Assembly (NCBI GenBank): GCA_025642065.1
Contig: JAODUP010000127.1
Location: 722,501 to 786,500 of the forward strand
Reading direction: 5' to 3'
Length of the DNA: 64,000 nt
From: Paralvinella palmiformis
Taxonomy: Eukaryota > Annelida > Polychaeta > Terebellida > Alvinellidae
Both the position numbers and the translations under genes were made by a program. Numbering within the stretch: the stretch's first letter is position 1; every line of letters begins with the position of its first letter. The notes under the pieces were generated by a model. That model was not told where the DNA came from. It worked only from the letters and a program-made list of their open reading frames with translations, and did not search any database. This document shows positions 28,501 to 46,129 of the stretch, piece by piece.

Positions 28501-29040
28501 CTGTGTGTGTGTATGTGTGTGTGTGTTAATTATTGCATTCAAAAAAGAAGAAAAAACTTAAGATTTTATGTAGGTCAGAACAGGTTGTTGTTGTAAAGGT
28601 CTAATATCTCCTTATCGATCTACCTGTATCCCTGTCTACGTTAAAATTGTTAGTGTGTGTGCGTGCGCGCGCGTGCGTGCGTGTGTATGTGAGTCTCTGT
28701 CTATCTGACCGTCGATCCGTCTATCACCTACCATCTGTCTATGTTGTATGTCTAGTTTTCATATCGTGCCCGAGAAAACGTCAATTCACCCAAATATCAC
28801 GAAACCATCGTACAACATCACGTAAACCAATTAAAAATCACCCGGTAATACCTAACTGTATCAATATATACAAATTACCTAAACCTATACATTTATAATC
28901 AACTAAATATACAACAGTCGACTATCTCGTAATGCAGCCTAACAACTGATTAATTATTGAATTCATCCATTATCGATCCACTCTTGATTCTTGCTTTATC
29001 GCTCTACCAGAGATGAATGCTGGGGCCCTCCCTCTCACCA

Positions 29041-29419
29041 GCCAGACAGCCAGCGAACCGGCCAACCGAGTCGAGCTCGTAATCCTTTTACCTGAACGAG
29101 AGCAGATGCGTCCAACGTAATATTACCTGAGTCGCTGTATTGATTCATTTGGTCAGAAAGCAAATCTCCCCTAATCCGTTTTGTGTGCCTTGACGACGAC
29201 GCTAAGACACAAACCGAATGACTGGGAGCCACACACATACACACACGCGCGCGTCGGGGGCCAGATACACACCGAAATACACACCTGTACCGGCCACGAG
29301 TGTCTGTCCGAACCGACGACTGTATTCGACCAGAATCAAATTTGACACTCAACTATCCTCATACCAGTTGCTTCACTCGGAGATTCGTGTTCATTTTATA
29401 TTGTATATAGCTAGTCAGG
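29041..29419. promoter_or_regulatory. Candidate promoter region between divergent genes
   Basis: CpG and GC are visibly enriched relative to the surrounding AT-rich DNA. The plus-strand gene begins at its right edge. On the minus strand two sequences fit splice donors (CAG|GTAATA at 29127/29126 and CAG|GTAAAA at 29092/29091), which could end a 5' non-coding exon of PACRGL. No TATA box is evident. A bidirectional promoter is an inference. Confidence 0.3.
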
Positions 29420-35275
<5,856 letters not shown>

Positions 35276-35308
35276 TATATTTCAGGTAAACCTATTAATA
35301 ATTATATT

Positions 35309-35314
35309 AATAAA
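35309..35314 (+). terminator. Polyadenylation signal AATAAA
   Basis: Consensus hexamer 34 nt after the stop codon of the 29420-35275 gene, a normal spacing for a short 3' UTR. Confidence 0.5.
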
Positions 35315-35575
35315 TATTAACGTCTTCCACGTACTGAGGCCCACCGTAATCCGATTATCCAGAATATTGGCTACTCCTTAATCCGGAACTGCCGATTATG
35401 GGCAGGGATAACCATTAGTTTTGTTATAACCCAGTTTAATGTTACAATTATGACCAATTACTCGTACCAACAATATTTACCGACAAAGTCCTAGATCGGC
35501 CAAGGGTTTATCAATATAGACTCTTGGAGATGATTTTCTGGATTTAAAATAATGCAATTATGCCAATCATATGCT

Positions 35576-35695
35576 TGGGCATCTCCGTGTCCTAACCAGT
35601 AGCGCGACTGACCACCGATCTATGGAACCGGGTTCAAACACCGGTCGGAAAAGATCGGAATGGAGTTTCATCTTTCGCTTCGCCTCATTAATGGC
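35576..35695 (+). mobile_element. SINE-A-like copy, diverged subfamily
   Basis: GGGCATCTCCGTGTCCTAAC head, B box GGGTTCAAACACCGG, body GTTTCATCTTTCGCTTCGCC. Shares the CATCTCCGTG variant head with 10048-10175. Confidence 0.65.
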
Positions 35696-36321
35696 TATAA
35701 TGCACAAAACAATTGTTAATTACTTTTGTTTTATTTCATTGTACCACCCTGTGTTGATACAGAAATGTATTTTCTTCCACTGAAGTGCTGACCCAAACTT
35801 TCACCACACTATCAATCGACGGTATGGCATTTAGGGTAAAACTTCGTTAGAAAGTCACACTAAAACATACTCCCGGCTTAATTCGTCCGAACCCAAAACT
35901 CTGACGACAGATAGTAAATAGTACCAACGGAGAGGACCACCCCCCCCCCAGGAAGTCGTAGCCGAGTACAATTAGAAATATGCACTCACTGCGGGGTTCG
36001 AGTTTATACAGTTATCCCGCTGTGTCACTGACTCATTCTTAGGTCCCTATCCCTAAACATCATTCCTCAGTTATCTCTCAGTTTGCTATGATGTGAGTGG
36101 CCCATCGATTTATTTGAATGGGTAACTCACATTTGCCAACATTGCCATTTATCTCTGTCCGGTTAATGGTGTTACCTGGATGAAGGATGAAAGATGTTTC
36201 TCAAATTAGCAGCAGTAGCAGCTGGCCTCGAACAGGGACTTCCTGATATGTGTGTGACAACATATATCTGACTGGAGTTGGCTGATTTGCGCTAGACAAC
36301 CGAACACTAACATTAACTTAT

Positions 36322-36324
<3 letters not shown>

Positions 36325-36382
<58 letters not shown>

Positions 36383-36496
36383 AAGTAGTTCATACTCGTG
36401 ATAATCATTAGCAATAAAAACAACGATGATGATGATGATGATGATGACGGCGGCGACGCGACGACGACAATGATGATGATGATGACGATGATGATG

Positions 36497-36562
<66 letters not shown>
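36325..36562. repeat. Compound microsatellite block: (TA)n, (GAT)n, (AAT)n
   Basis: (TA)n at 36325-36377, GAT/GAC/GGC trinucleotides at 36424-36499, and a long (AAT)n at 36499-36562. The 159-codon minus-strand frame across them is low-complexity. Confidence 0.95.
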
Positions 36563-36564
<2 letters not shown>

Positions 36565-37114
36565 TCATCTCTAATACTTCAAGAATATTTTGTTTATCAT
36601 TTTCAGAGAAACACGACAGGTCATAGACACCGGAAGATGGGTTCAATCCCGGCACATCATCTGGAACTCGCCCAGAATGAACCAATCCCTCAGAGTCACG
36701 CCATCTTTATTACACGCATGCGCACCAGCAGCTTGTGTTACAAACATACACTGATGTGCACGCTATTTAACGACTGAACTAATTACAATGATATATAACT
36801 GATACTTTTTCGCCAGATCTGTCACACGCGTTACAATATATCTGTTATTATCTAGGGGAATTTTTATATTTGCTGCGTGTGTCGAATGCTAATTGTGTCG
36901 TTATTTAGGATCTCGGGAAGGGGTCAGTGAATAGCGTGTTGAGCTTAAGCCATGGGTCTTTCCTATTGAAAAAAATGTTTGTGATTTAAGAAATGGACTT
37001 TCTTACAAGGTGCAATATCCCATACTTATGTCTGGGCTAGGATCTAGTGCGTGATTTGTATTGTCGTGGGTGTGTGAGACATGTATACATATCGAAAGAC
37101 GGATGGACAGACAG

Positions 37115-37190
37115 ATATATATATATATATATATATATAGATCGACGGACAGATAGATGGATGGATGGATGGATGGATGGATGGATGGCA

Positions 37191-37274
<84 letters not shown>

Positions 37275-37299
37275 AGAGAGAGAGAGAGAGAGAGAGAGA
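37115..37299. repeat. Compound microsatellite: (TA)n, (GATG)n, (CA)n, (GA)n
   Basis: Four different arrays abut: TA (37115-37140), GATG (37156-37189), CA (37191-37272, about 41 units) and GA (37274-37299). All overlapping frames are artefacts. Confidence 0.97.
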
Positions 37300-38555
37300 C
37301 GGGTGTAACACGTACTAGTGATGATCGATGTTATATTATATGCTATTTATTCGTCTCAGTTCCTGTTTGATGACCGGATGTGGGTTGATCATCTCTTTGT
37401 CAAGATTTATCAATCAACCTTTTAGCCAGGTTTATAAACTTTCTCAGTATTACAGCACAACGCGGTCAGTTTTATTTATTATTTTCCAGCTTATCTCTTA
37501 TATATTTATTAAATATATATTTATTTAAAACGTAACTATAAGTTACAATTTGTGTGTATGTGCGTGTTGTATGCTTACGTGCACAATGACAAGAGACTTG
37601 TCAAATAGAGCGATTTATGTGGAGAATTTTACCAACAACTATTACCAACAAGATACCACAGAACGGGTGAATGTGTACGGACAAAAAGGTAATTTAGTGT
37701 CACCCTTTTTTAGCATGCAGGTATAATGCATCAAGGAAATCTGTGATGGTAGATTGAGCTGTTATTATTCTGTATTTGTTTTGTTCCGCCTAATTTGCTA
37801 ATTCTGTGCCAGCACAGTTGACTCTCGTCTTGTTTGCATTTTCATCATGTTTATTCGGATAATGTATGCGCTTTAGACAATTTCCGCCATTATTAAATAC
37901 GCATAATGCACACATGTATACCTGGTGTTTGTTTTGATGTTCGGGTTCGATAATCTTATATAATTCGGAATCGTAGGAACAAAATATTATAATAATTGCT
38001 ATTTGTTTTAATTTTTAAAACAACTGCTACCTTGCCTGGGGTCGTTATAGAGGATAACGGTCGTTGTTCTTGGGAAGGCTGAAGTTTTGTTTTGTTTTTA
38101 ATTAAATATGCCTAAATCAATCCTGTCGCCACCTTTTAATTCCAATGACAAAGTGGTCTCCTCGGTACCTTTGGTACAAAACGAGAGCTTTAACAACCGT
38201 ATGCTCACTTGTTATAATTATTTACCAAACACAAGACACTCTGGCTACTCATTTATGTGTTTATTAATTACAAATAACCTTTCCTAATACGTGTAGACCA
38301 TCATTTGAGATTTAACATAAACAACTTGATCAATCATCTAACTGGTTTTATTACCAAAATACTTATAACATATATTATTAATAATGAAAAACACGCTTCT
38401 CCTGCTTCCTGTTATAAAGATAAAATAATATAGTCTTTAGAATGAAAATAAACCTTTTACAATTTAAAACAAATATATTATACTAAGCCATACCATAAAA
38501 TGCACAACTTACATATTTTCACAAAGTATGTTTGATTTTTAACCTGTTGTTTATT
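37300..38555. other. AT-rich intergenic DNA
   Basis: No exon, RNA gene or repeat family member recognised on either strand. Confidence 0.4.
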
Positions 38556-38559
38556 ATAA

Positions 38560-38570
38560 TATATATATAT

Positions 38571-38608
<38 letters not shown>

Positions 38609-38935
38609 AAATACATTTTTACCACCATTACTAGTATTGATGCTGCTACTATTACTACTTCTACTACTAATACAACTACTATTACTACCGCTACTACTGC
38701 TACCACTACTATTACCACTAGTACTACTACTAGTACTACTATTACTACTACTATCACTACCACCACTACTACTACCACTACCACTACTACTACTACTACT
38801 ATTATTATTATTACTACTACTATTATTATTATTACTACTACAATTTCTATTATTATTACTACTACTACTACTACTGCTGCTATTACTACCACTACCACTA
38901 CTTCTACTACTATACTAATACTACAACTGCTTCTG
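38560..38935. repeat. (TA)n(TG)n then (ACT/ATT)n trinucleotide array
   Basis: TA and TG units at 38560-38609, then about 300 bp of ACT, ATT and ACC triplets (38637-38935). The array is open in several frames on both strands (poly-Thr, poly-Leu, poly-Val), the classic low-complexity artefact. Confidence 0.95.
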
Positions 38936-39015
38936 ATGTAGTTGTCTACACATTCCAGCCATAGTGTGCATTTGAAACATATTCCTATCTCGAAAGCTCC
39001 ATCACTGGATTGACA

Positions 39016-39049
39016 CACACGCGCGCGCGCGCGCACACACACACACACA

Positions 39050-39085
<36 letters not shown>

Positions 39086-39097
39086 TATATATATATT
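39016..39097. repeat. (CG)n(CA)n(CGCA)n microsatellite
   Basis: Alternating purine-pyrimidine tract of CG, CA and CGCA units followed by TA, a composition able to form Z-DNA. Confidence 0.93.
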
Positions 39098-39519
39098 TTA
39101 GTCGATATTTACACTTTCGTGTAGATCTTCCGGTTCACTGAATTCCATAATTAACCAAAGGTAATCGTGAAATTACTAGACAACGATTGTATTATGATTA
39201 CGAAGCTAAATTCCCTATCGACATAAGAGTAATTCGATTAATTAGTGACGAACTGATCGATATTCTAAATAATCTATTGAGCTAATGAATATTACACAAT
39301 TATTGATCTAACTCCAGAAATGTGCTTTCTGTGGGAACGCCTTCTCGCGGATTACCGACTTTCTATAAGGTCGTAAACAGCAGCCATTTATCAAAGGTTC
39401 ACCTTTTATTGGTTCAGATGCGGTTATTTAATATTCTTAGAAATATTATCCCAGTATCCTTGTTCTTCCACACTTTCGTACGTACTCACGTTTGCCGGTG
39501 ATACAATGTTTTTCCGCCG

Positions 39520-39660
39520 GAGATACGGAATGGAGAGGAAAGTTTTTTTAGAGATTAAAAATAGAGAGGAAATTTTTTCGTTGAAAATGCGGGAGATCAG
39601 TTTTCTCGCGCGGGAGATTTGATCACATTGCGGGAGTTTCTCACCGAATGCGGGAAACTT
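39520..39660. repeat. Spaced CGGGAG motif cluster next to the 5' LTR
   Basis: GCGGGAGA, GCGGGAGA, GCGGGAGT and GCGGGAAA occur at roughly 25-bp spacing across about 39588-39660, joined by T-rich spacers. An 89-codon minus-strand frame (39424-39693) covers it. Its peptide has no recognised domain, so I treat this as a decayed repeat. Confidence 0.4.
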
Positions 39661-39673
39661 AACATGTATGGTC

Positions 39674-40241
39674 TGTAATTGCATGCGAGTCATGTTTATA
39701 TAATATGAATATCTTGGATAGACCGTAAGGTTCTAACGCCTATCGTTATCGTTGATGGGTAAAATTGGATGTGGAACTCTTCCTGGTGACGAAAAAAACA
39801 GGTGTTGGCACGTGGTTCGCGCAACATATGATATGAGATATAGAAAAGATTTTATTTGGTTTATTTTATTGAGTTGGCTTCAGGAACAGAGGTATGATCA
39901 ATTACAATTGTGAATTAAATTGTGTAGTTTAATAATAATACATGATTTTATAATGCGGTGTTCGTTTTCTTGTCAGAACTATCGTTCAAAGTAGATAGTC
40001 AAATATCTCAAATAGTGTGGTAGCCATGTGTCCAGGAGAGAAATTATATGCTGATTTATGTGTATTTTTGTCCTGAAACTCAGTACTGTATACATTGTAT
40101 CTTTTTAGTTTTATGTGTTCTGTAGATGTTCTTTAGTCTAGTGATATCCCTGTTCATGGTCGGTAGTTAATAATAAACAGATTATTCCACTGATGACCGT
40201 CTTAATGATTGAACGCGGGAATTTGAATGAATGAAGCAACA
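39674..40241 (+). repeat. 5' LTR of the BEL/Pao element
   Basis: Starts TGTAATTGCA, ends GAAGCAACA. Aligns along its length with 48615-49168, with many substitutions and several small indels (for example an extra CGTTATCGTTGATGGG versus CGTTGATGGA), so the insertion is old. Confidence 0.9.
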
Positions 40242-40289
40242 AAAAGCCAGGTACTAATACAATGACCAGGTGAATACCGTAATATTGAG

Positions 40290-41790
40290 CGTGATGAGGT
40301 ACTGAAGAAAACATTCAGTTCGGCAGGTAGAACAGTGAAACCTACCAACAAACAACTTGCCGCCCATTCTCAATTACAACAGGAGCACTTATCGAGGGAA
40401 TTTATGCGATTGAAAAGCAGCATGAAAGATGCACAAAACTTGATTGATCAAGAGAATGATAATGAAAATATACGTCAGGCTGATTGTATATGACTGAAAC
40501 ATTTCCAAGAATTCATGGACAAATATGAACAGAATGTAGATATATTAGATGATCATGCCATCCAAGTGAACACATCTAGATTAGAAGGTTTAAAGCGTTT
40601 AAGAAACAAACGGAACACTTTTTCTTGTCAACACAACACACGAAGGAATAATATGTAGTGCAAACTTAGTGAACTGCGACTAACTGAAATAACCAAAGGA
40701 GCAGATGTTGAAAGAAAAACTAGAACTTTAATATGAGAAATTGAAGCTAAAACAAAGACTGGATGCAAACTGTTTGAAGACGAGCATAGAGCATCTAACG
40801 TTAAACAAGAAACACTTAGTGAACTCAAAATGGGATCCAGTTCATCTCACATGTTATTGATAATACCCCATACAGTGCCATGCATTGTAATGCCTACTGC
40901 TATGCCTGCACGTTCCGTATCAGTGAACAATTCAGACATAGTATGTAGTCCCAAAAAATTTCTTATTAGAAAGGACCACTTACCTGCGAAGGAGCCTACA
41001 CTGTATAAAGGCAACACAATGACATTCTGCCATGGGCTTAGGTGTTTCGAAGCCTTGGTAGAGAACAAGCGGAATGACCAAGGTGACAGACTATGCTACT
41101 TAGGGCTGTACGCTGAAGGCTAACCTCATGATGCCATTGAGGGATATCTAGTGCTGAACACTGGAAGCATATAAAGATGCTAAAGAACTACTAATAAAAC
41201 GGTATGGTATATCAATGGACAATAATACCAGAGGAAACTGGAAAATTGGCCCATCATGAAGAATGCCAATGCTCAAGAACTAAGGAAATTATTGGACTTT
41301 CTGAAGAATTGCAGGTCGGTGATAGCATCCATAAGCTGTTTATCTTTGGATAGAAAGCTTCTTGATAAATTACCAAATGATACTGTGAACCGGTGGAATC
41401 GTTTAGTTGACAGATGTATGTACAAAGAAAAGCGATATTTCCGATTATTTGTGGAATTGGTAGATTACCTACTACATGAGATACGCCAATGCAATAAGAT
41501 AAAAAAAAGACAGGGGTTCGTAGTTTCTAATCAGGCACGAATGAGATCCCCAAGAAAATACACTCAAAATGTGTGCTGTGTAAGGAGCTGCACAATCTGG
41601 AGAACTGTCCTAGCTTCAAACACATGACCTTAAAGGACACACAGTCTACAGTGATGTCCCATGCGCTATATTTTGGTTGTCTCACCTTTGGGCACAGAAA
41701 GTCGCAGTGCCACAACAAGATGACATGTGACACGTGTGGTAGCCGTCACCCTACTCTACGCCATGATGATAACTGGAAGTCAGCCAATTC
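40290..41790 (+). pseudogene. BEL/Pao gag remnant
   Basis: A Gln/Lys/Glu-rich, coiled-coil-like N-terminal region (about 40290-40810, with stops) is followed by a DUF1759-type region. Motifs are YKGNTMTFCHGLRCFEAL, DRLCYLGLYAEG and, after a frameshift, ELRKLLDFLKNC and KLLDKLPND. Zinc-knuckle motifs lie at about 41570-41770: CX2CX4HX4C; a second in which the expected first Cys is Tyr (YFGC...GH...C); and CX2CX3HX4H. Frameshifts and stops inactivate it. Confidence 0.8.
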
Positions 41791-41859
41791 TGATGCAGCT
41801 AAACGTCACAATTCTAGGAACTCTTGTCCATTGTTTTAATTGTAATGTTAATGACAATT

Positions 41860-42505
41860 CATGTATGTCTGAATGTTTTCACTTTTTAATTGTACCTGTC
41901 ACCGTATATCATGTTGACAATCCCGATGATACTATGTCTATATATGCAATGATTGATGAACAATCTGATGCTTGTTTTGTCAGTAACCATGTGCTACAAA
42001 CCTTGAATGTACCTAGCTATCTTGTTGAGGTGAACTAAAGAATCAATAGAGATCCCTTCCAGGTTGTTATTCCAGACACAACATTCCAGCCAAGGAATCC
42101 CAGGTACACAGACAGGACACCATCACAAAGTGGACGCGTCTAAGGAAGCTAGCAGGTCGTCTCAGTTCTTATGTTGACATATTAAGGATAGGACTACTGA
42201 TTAATATTAACTGTGTTCATGCTACTAAACCTAGAGAAGTCATCAATAGTGGCAAGGATGAGCCACATGCTGTACGAACAGCTCTGGGGTGAGGTGTAAT
42301 AGGTAATACATGCACATCAAACACTGGAAAAAACAAAGATCCTTGTGATTTTTCATATCGGACTCAAGTGAATGAGGTCAGCCCAACTCAAGTTAGTAAG
42401 CTCTTCGATTCTAGCTATGATGCAATACAGGGTGACAGGACCTCATTTCAGGATAAACGATTTCTTATGACATCTGCCAACATCTTGAATAATTGTGAAG
42501 ATGTT
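41860..42505 (+). pseudogene. BEL/Pao protease region and start of pol
   Basis: The DUF1758-like aspartic protease segment shows YAMIDEQSDACFV around the predicted active site (about 41945-41985). Downstream, VSPTQVSKLFDSS and SFQDKRFLM match the linker before the RT in BEL/Pao polyproteins. Stop codons intervene. Confidence 0.75.
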
Positions 42506-42509
42506 GGCT

Positions 42510-43080
42510 TGATTGACGTATTGTATCACACGGCCACAAGCATACAAGCAAATAACAGAACAACAGGATATACAATAATAATAATTTACACGACAAAATA
42601 TAAAAACTTAACTAATCACATTCATAAGCATTCGTACAAATCTTACAGTTCTGATACTGATTAACACGAGACTCGACGTGAGCTCTGATACGACTACTCC
42701 GATGACAGATATTCCGACGACCAATATTCCGACGACTCACGTTCCGACGACTGGCGTACTGACAACTGACTATGATGCAGCTACTGACATAGCGATATAC
42801 ATACAGTTCTAATTACTGAGACCCGACATACACTAACTCATACAACAGCTACAGCCCGACGGACACGGTAACTGACATCAGAAGCACAGAGTAACTAACT
42901 CACACCACGCTATAGTTAACACAGGTATGCTGTCAATTCTGGCATCCACACGAACATTTTCTAACCAGCTACAAATACACATAGAATATTCTGCAAATGT
43001 CACAATCATATGTGAACATACTACTCTGCTGGCTTCCTTGGATAAATGCTGGCTTGTAATCGAAATCAACTCCTTATAAA
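42510..43080. other. Segment of unclear origin interrupting BEL/Pao pol
   Basis: The pol match breaks near 42505 and resumes by about 43262, a gap longer than the family linker. The interval includes a run of degenerate ATTCCGACGA-type repeats (42700-42755). No terminal repeats or domain recognised. Confidence 0.35.
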
Positions 43081-43261
43081 TCTTTACTGGGTTGGAGTTG
43101 TACACAGAAAAATAGAGGCCACCAAAGTTAACAAAAGCTTACCCCAGTGAAACAATAGACGACCACAGCACGACAGTTTGGGTGTGCAGTGAACCACACA
43201 AATATCCTGATGGGCAAAAGAATGCAACCCAACAGAACATAAATTGGAACCTTGTGACATT

Positions 43262-44090
43262 GTGATGGAATTCACTATGATAGTAGATCTGGACCACTTT
43301 GAATTGCCCTTGCCCACAAAGGGGTGACATACAGATGCCCAACAACAGATGATTTGCTGAAAGACGGCTGCACAGGTTGAAGAAGACTCGCAAATGACAT
43401 AGAGTACAGAGATGAGTACAGCAGCCGTATGGAGGATATGTTGGAAAAAGGCTATGAGTTACATATAACCAATGATCAAGTATGGTATATACCTCAACAT
43501 GCCATTTACCACCCGAGAAAGGAGAAGATGTGCATTGTCTTTGATTGCAGTGCAGTATATGGTGGACATTCTTTCAATGAACATCTTCCCGGGCTAGATT
43601 TGATCATCAATCTTACGGCGATCCTTTGCCGTTTCCACATGACATTGAGGGCATGTTCTTACAGGTAAATTATCAGATTCATATGATGGAAACATGAGAA
43701 AAAATACGAGAAACGCATAGATTACAGAATGACGGGACACCTATTTGGTGCTAGATCATCACCAGAATGCGTTAACTTTGGCCTGTTGACAGGAAGCTAT
43801 ACAACTGATTCAAGATGCCCAACAGCTGTGTGATAAGGGAAGTTTCCATCTACATAAGATTATATCAAATGACAAGGATGTTCTGCAGGCAATCCCAGTC
43901 CATGAAAGACCTCAAGATGTACAGAAACTGGATTTAGGAACAGAACACCTTCCAATCGAACGTACTCTTGGAGTACAGTATGACAGTCTACAATTCCATA
44001 TAGAATTAAAGAATCAACCATTATCCAGACGAGCCATCCTATTCACTGGAAGTGTAAGTTCCGTAGTTTTCCGATGCCAGTCGTGAGGGA
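43262..44090 (+). pseudogene. BEL/Pao reverse transcriptase remnant
   Basis: Order seen: FELPLP, MLEKGYE, VWYIPQHAIYHPRKEK, VFDCSAVYGG, LPGLDLI, then GHLFGARSSPECVNFGLL, and after a jump EAIQLIQDAQQLC and RTLGVQYD. The YxDD catalytic motif that should lie between the GHLFGA block and EAIQL is missing, apparently by a deletion near 43790. The enzyme is dead. Confidence 0.8.
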
Positions 44091-44094
44091 CTAG

Positions 44095-45545
44095 GTCAAT
44101 GTTGTTATCTGCACCTCAAAAATGATCATCTGTGCATCACTAGTGATGGCCAAAGCCAAGGTGGTACCTTATAAACCAGTAACAGAACCGAGGTTGGAGC
44201 TTTCCGCTGTTGTACTCTCAGTGAAGATCGGCAACTATCTCGCCAGAGAACTGACCTATGGTAACATTAGGCATGTATACTGAACGGATAGTAGAAAGGT
44301 CTTAGATTATATCAATAATGATGCTAAGCTGACTGGAGACATGTTAGAATGACAGACAATCCAGCTAACTGAGGTTCTCGAGGTATGGATGCTGCAGCAC
44401 GTATACAGAACACTATATGGGGGAATGAACTGGAGTTCCTAAACTCGAGTCAGTTATTTCCTTCTGTCTTGGATATTGAACAACTAGCATCGGATGACCC
44501 TGAAGTTCGGAGACTCACCACACTCTCTACTCAAGCTACAGAAATGGAGATCTCGCATCTAACTTTCTGAACAGACTGGAACGGTTCTCTAACTGGAATT
44601 TGATGAGAAGATCAGTAGCTCTATGTCTGCGATTCATCAGTAAGTTAAAGGATAGAAGTATGAAGTTACCCAAATTAGCCATGAGACCTGCTGGAAGATT
44701 GAAGAATGTCTTAGTTAAGTTTGAGCCAATACGTGTTCAAGAGATCAAAGCTCCAGAGATATTCATTCTAGCTCTCCTTCAAAAACAGAACGACAGCAAA
44801 GCAGCGTAATGATATTCTGAGGTGGACAAGCACACTTTACCGACCTGATTTCAACATTAGTACCAGTAATCTACTACGAGTAGGTGGTCGCATCAAACGT
44901 GCAAATCTACCTAGAGATAACGATGATTTGTGCACATGGTAGGCTAAATGGGCCGAGCGACATCCTAAGGTAATAAAGCAAAAGTCAAAGATCGCAAAAT
45001 TAGTTATTTACCATCACCATGTTAGATGTACCCACTCAGGTCGTGGCATCACCCTAAATGCTTTACGTTCCAGCGGATAGTGGAACATTGCTGCTAATCC
45101 AGCTGTTACATCCCACATACGCAGATGTGTTACTTGCCGTAAGCTTAGGTCAAAAGATGGCTGATCTTCCAGAAGATAGATTGGGTGCGGCCCCTCCTTT
45201 TACCAATAGTACTGTGCATTATTTAGTCCCATTCACAACCAAAGATGCCATGACACAATTGGATAACAGCAAAATCCAAAGTGAACTACTTAAGGATGAA
45301 TGTGATTGGATTGACTTCACCTTGAATAGTCCTCCTGCATCTCATATGGGAAGTATATGGGAGCGAATAATTAAAAGTGTTCACAATGCGCTTTCTGCAC
45401 TGCTTATAAATCATAGAGATCGCTTAGATGATGAGCTATTGAGGACTCTGATAGTAGAAGCAGAAGCGATCGTCAACAACCGTCCATTAACATTAGTGGA
45501 TACTCGCTCAACAGATTCACATGTACTCCTGAGCACTAGCAATAT
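44095..45545 (+). pseudogene. BEL/Pao RNase H and integrase remnant
   Basis: RNase H region: EPRLELSAVVLSVKIG and TDSRKVLDYIN (44180-44320). Integrase zinc region: LRVGGRIKRANLP, then YHHHVRCTHSGRGITLNALR with a CX2C pair and QKMADLPEDRLGAAPPFT. Integrase C-terminal part and DUF5641 start: HMGSIWERIIKSVHNALS, EAIVNNRPLT. Stops occur between blocks. The frame ends abruptly at the Tigger insertion (45546) and resumes at 48113. Confidence 0.82.
44927..44990 (-). mobile_element. SINE-A body fragment inside the integrase region
   Basis: TGTGCACATGGTAGGCTAAA, then TGGGCCGAGCGAC matches the reverse complement of the SINE-A body. The next bases could be read either as SINE-A or as integrase sequence, so the right boundary is uncertain. 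Confidence 0.55.
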
Positions 45546-45779
45546 ACAGTAAAAGTTGGTTATAACGAAATTCAAGGGGACCGTAAATTCATTTTGTCAT
45601 AATGGTCCCAGTTTTCAAATTAGTTACCAACGCATGAGTGATAATTGGTGAAAATATCCATGTTTTATTAAAACACGGAGGATATGTATTTCGAGTCTCC
45701 GATTGGATGATGAAAACTAACAAGTTTAATTTCATCTTTTATTTCCGCATTCTCCTTCATGTTGCGTGTCAGGTAATAA

Positions 45780-45971
45780 CTAAAGATAGATACTCAGTTT
45801 TGCAAACACATTTCCGTGAGCTTTTCTCAAGTCATCCTTGTTCTTTAACCATGTTGACATTGTGCTACACGCAACACCATGTTCTATTTGAGTCTTAGCT
45901 TTCTTTTTTTCAACTTCGTCAGAAACTTGCAACTTTGTGTCAAGAGATACTGGTTCACGTTTACTTGCCAT
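45780..45971 (-). pseudogene. Tigger transposase N-terminal DNA-binding domain, truncated
   Basis: Starts MASKREPVSLDTKLQV and includes EKKKAKTQIEHGVACSTM and STWLKNKDDLRKAHGN. This is the CENP-B/pogo-type helix-turn-helix that binds the TIR. It ends after 63 codons; the second HTH and DDE domain are absent. Confidence 0.78.
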
Positions 45972-46002
45972 TGTGATATTTAATTACTTGATTGCTTCCT
46001 TT

Positions 46003-46112
46003 GTATTTTGGGAAGAATACCCAGGCTGTCGCTTATTCAGCACAGCCTCTATGTTGGAGTGGTTGAGAAATCTTCTCCCCCACCACTCACCAAGTGCCAC
46101 CGGAGCTCACTT
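46003..46112 (-). mobile_element. SINE-B copy with internal deletion
   Basis: The reverse complement of the SINE-B tail (CAGGCTGTCGCTTATTCAGC, GTTGGAGTGGTTGAGAAATC) is joined directly to the reverse complement of its head (GCCACCGGAGCTCAC). The whole middle is missing. Confidence 0.75.
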
Positions 46113-46129
46113 TTTTAATAGTGATCTTG

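Noticed and set aside
35330..35880. Possible Tigger-like MITE with ATCCG/CCGGAAC-type ends
   Set aside because: Words such as TAATCCGATTATCC and TAATCCGGAAC near the left and CCGGCTTAATTCGTCCGAAC near the right hint at TIRs, but the arms do not align well enough to define ends.
36206..36685. 159-codon minus-strand frame
   Set aside because: Poly-Leu/Ile/Tyr product of (AAT)n, (GAT)n and (TA)n arrays.
38554..39078. 174-codon minus-strand frame and its plus-strand counterparts
   Set aside because: Produced by a trinucleotide (ACT/ATT) array that is open in several frames on both strands.
42878..43393. Three overlapping minus-strand frames
   Set aside because: They run antisense to decayed BEL/Pao pol sequence and show no domains of their own.
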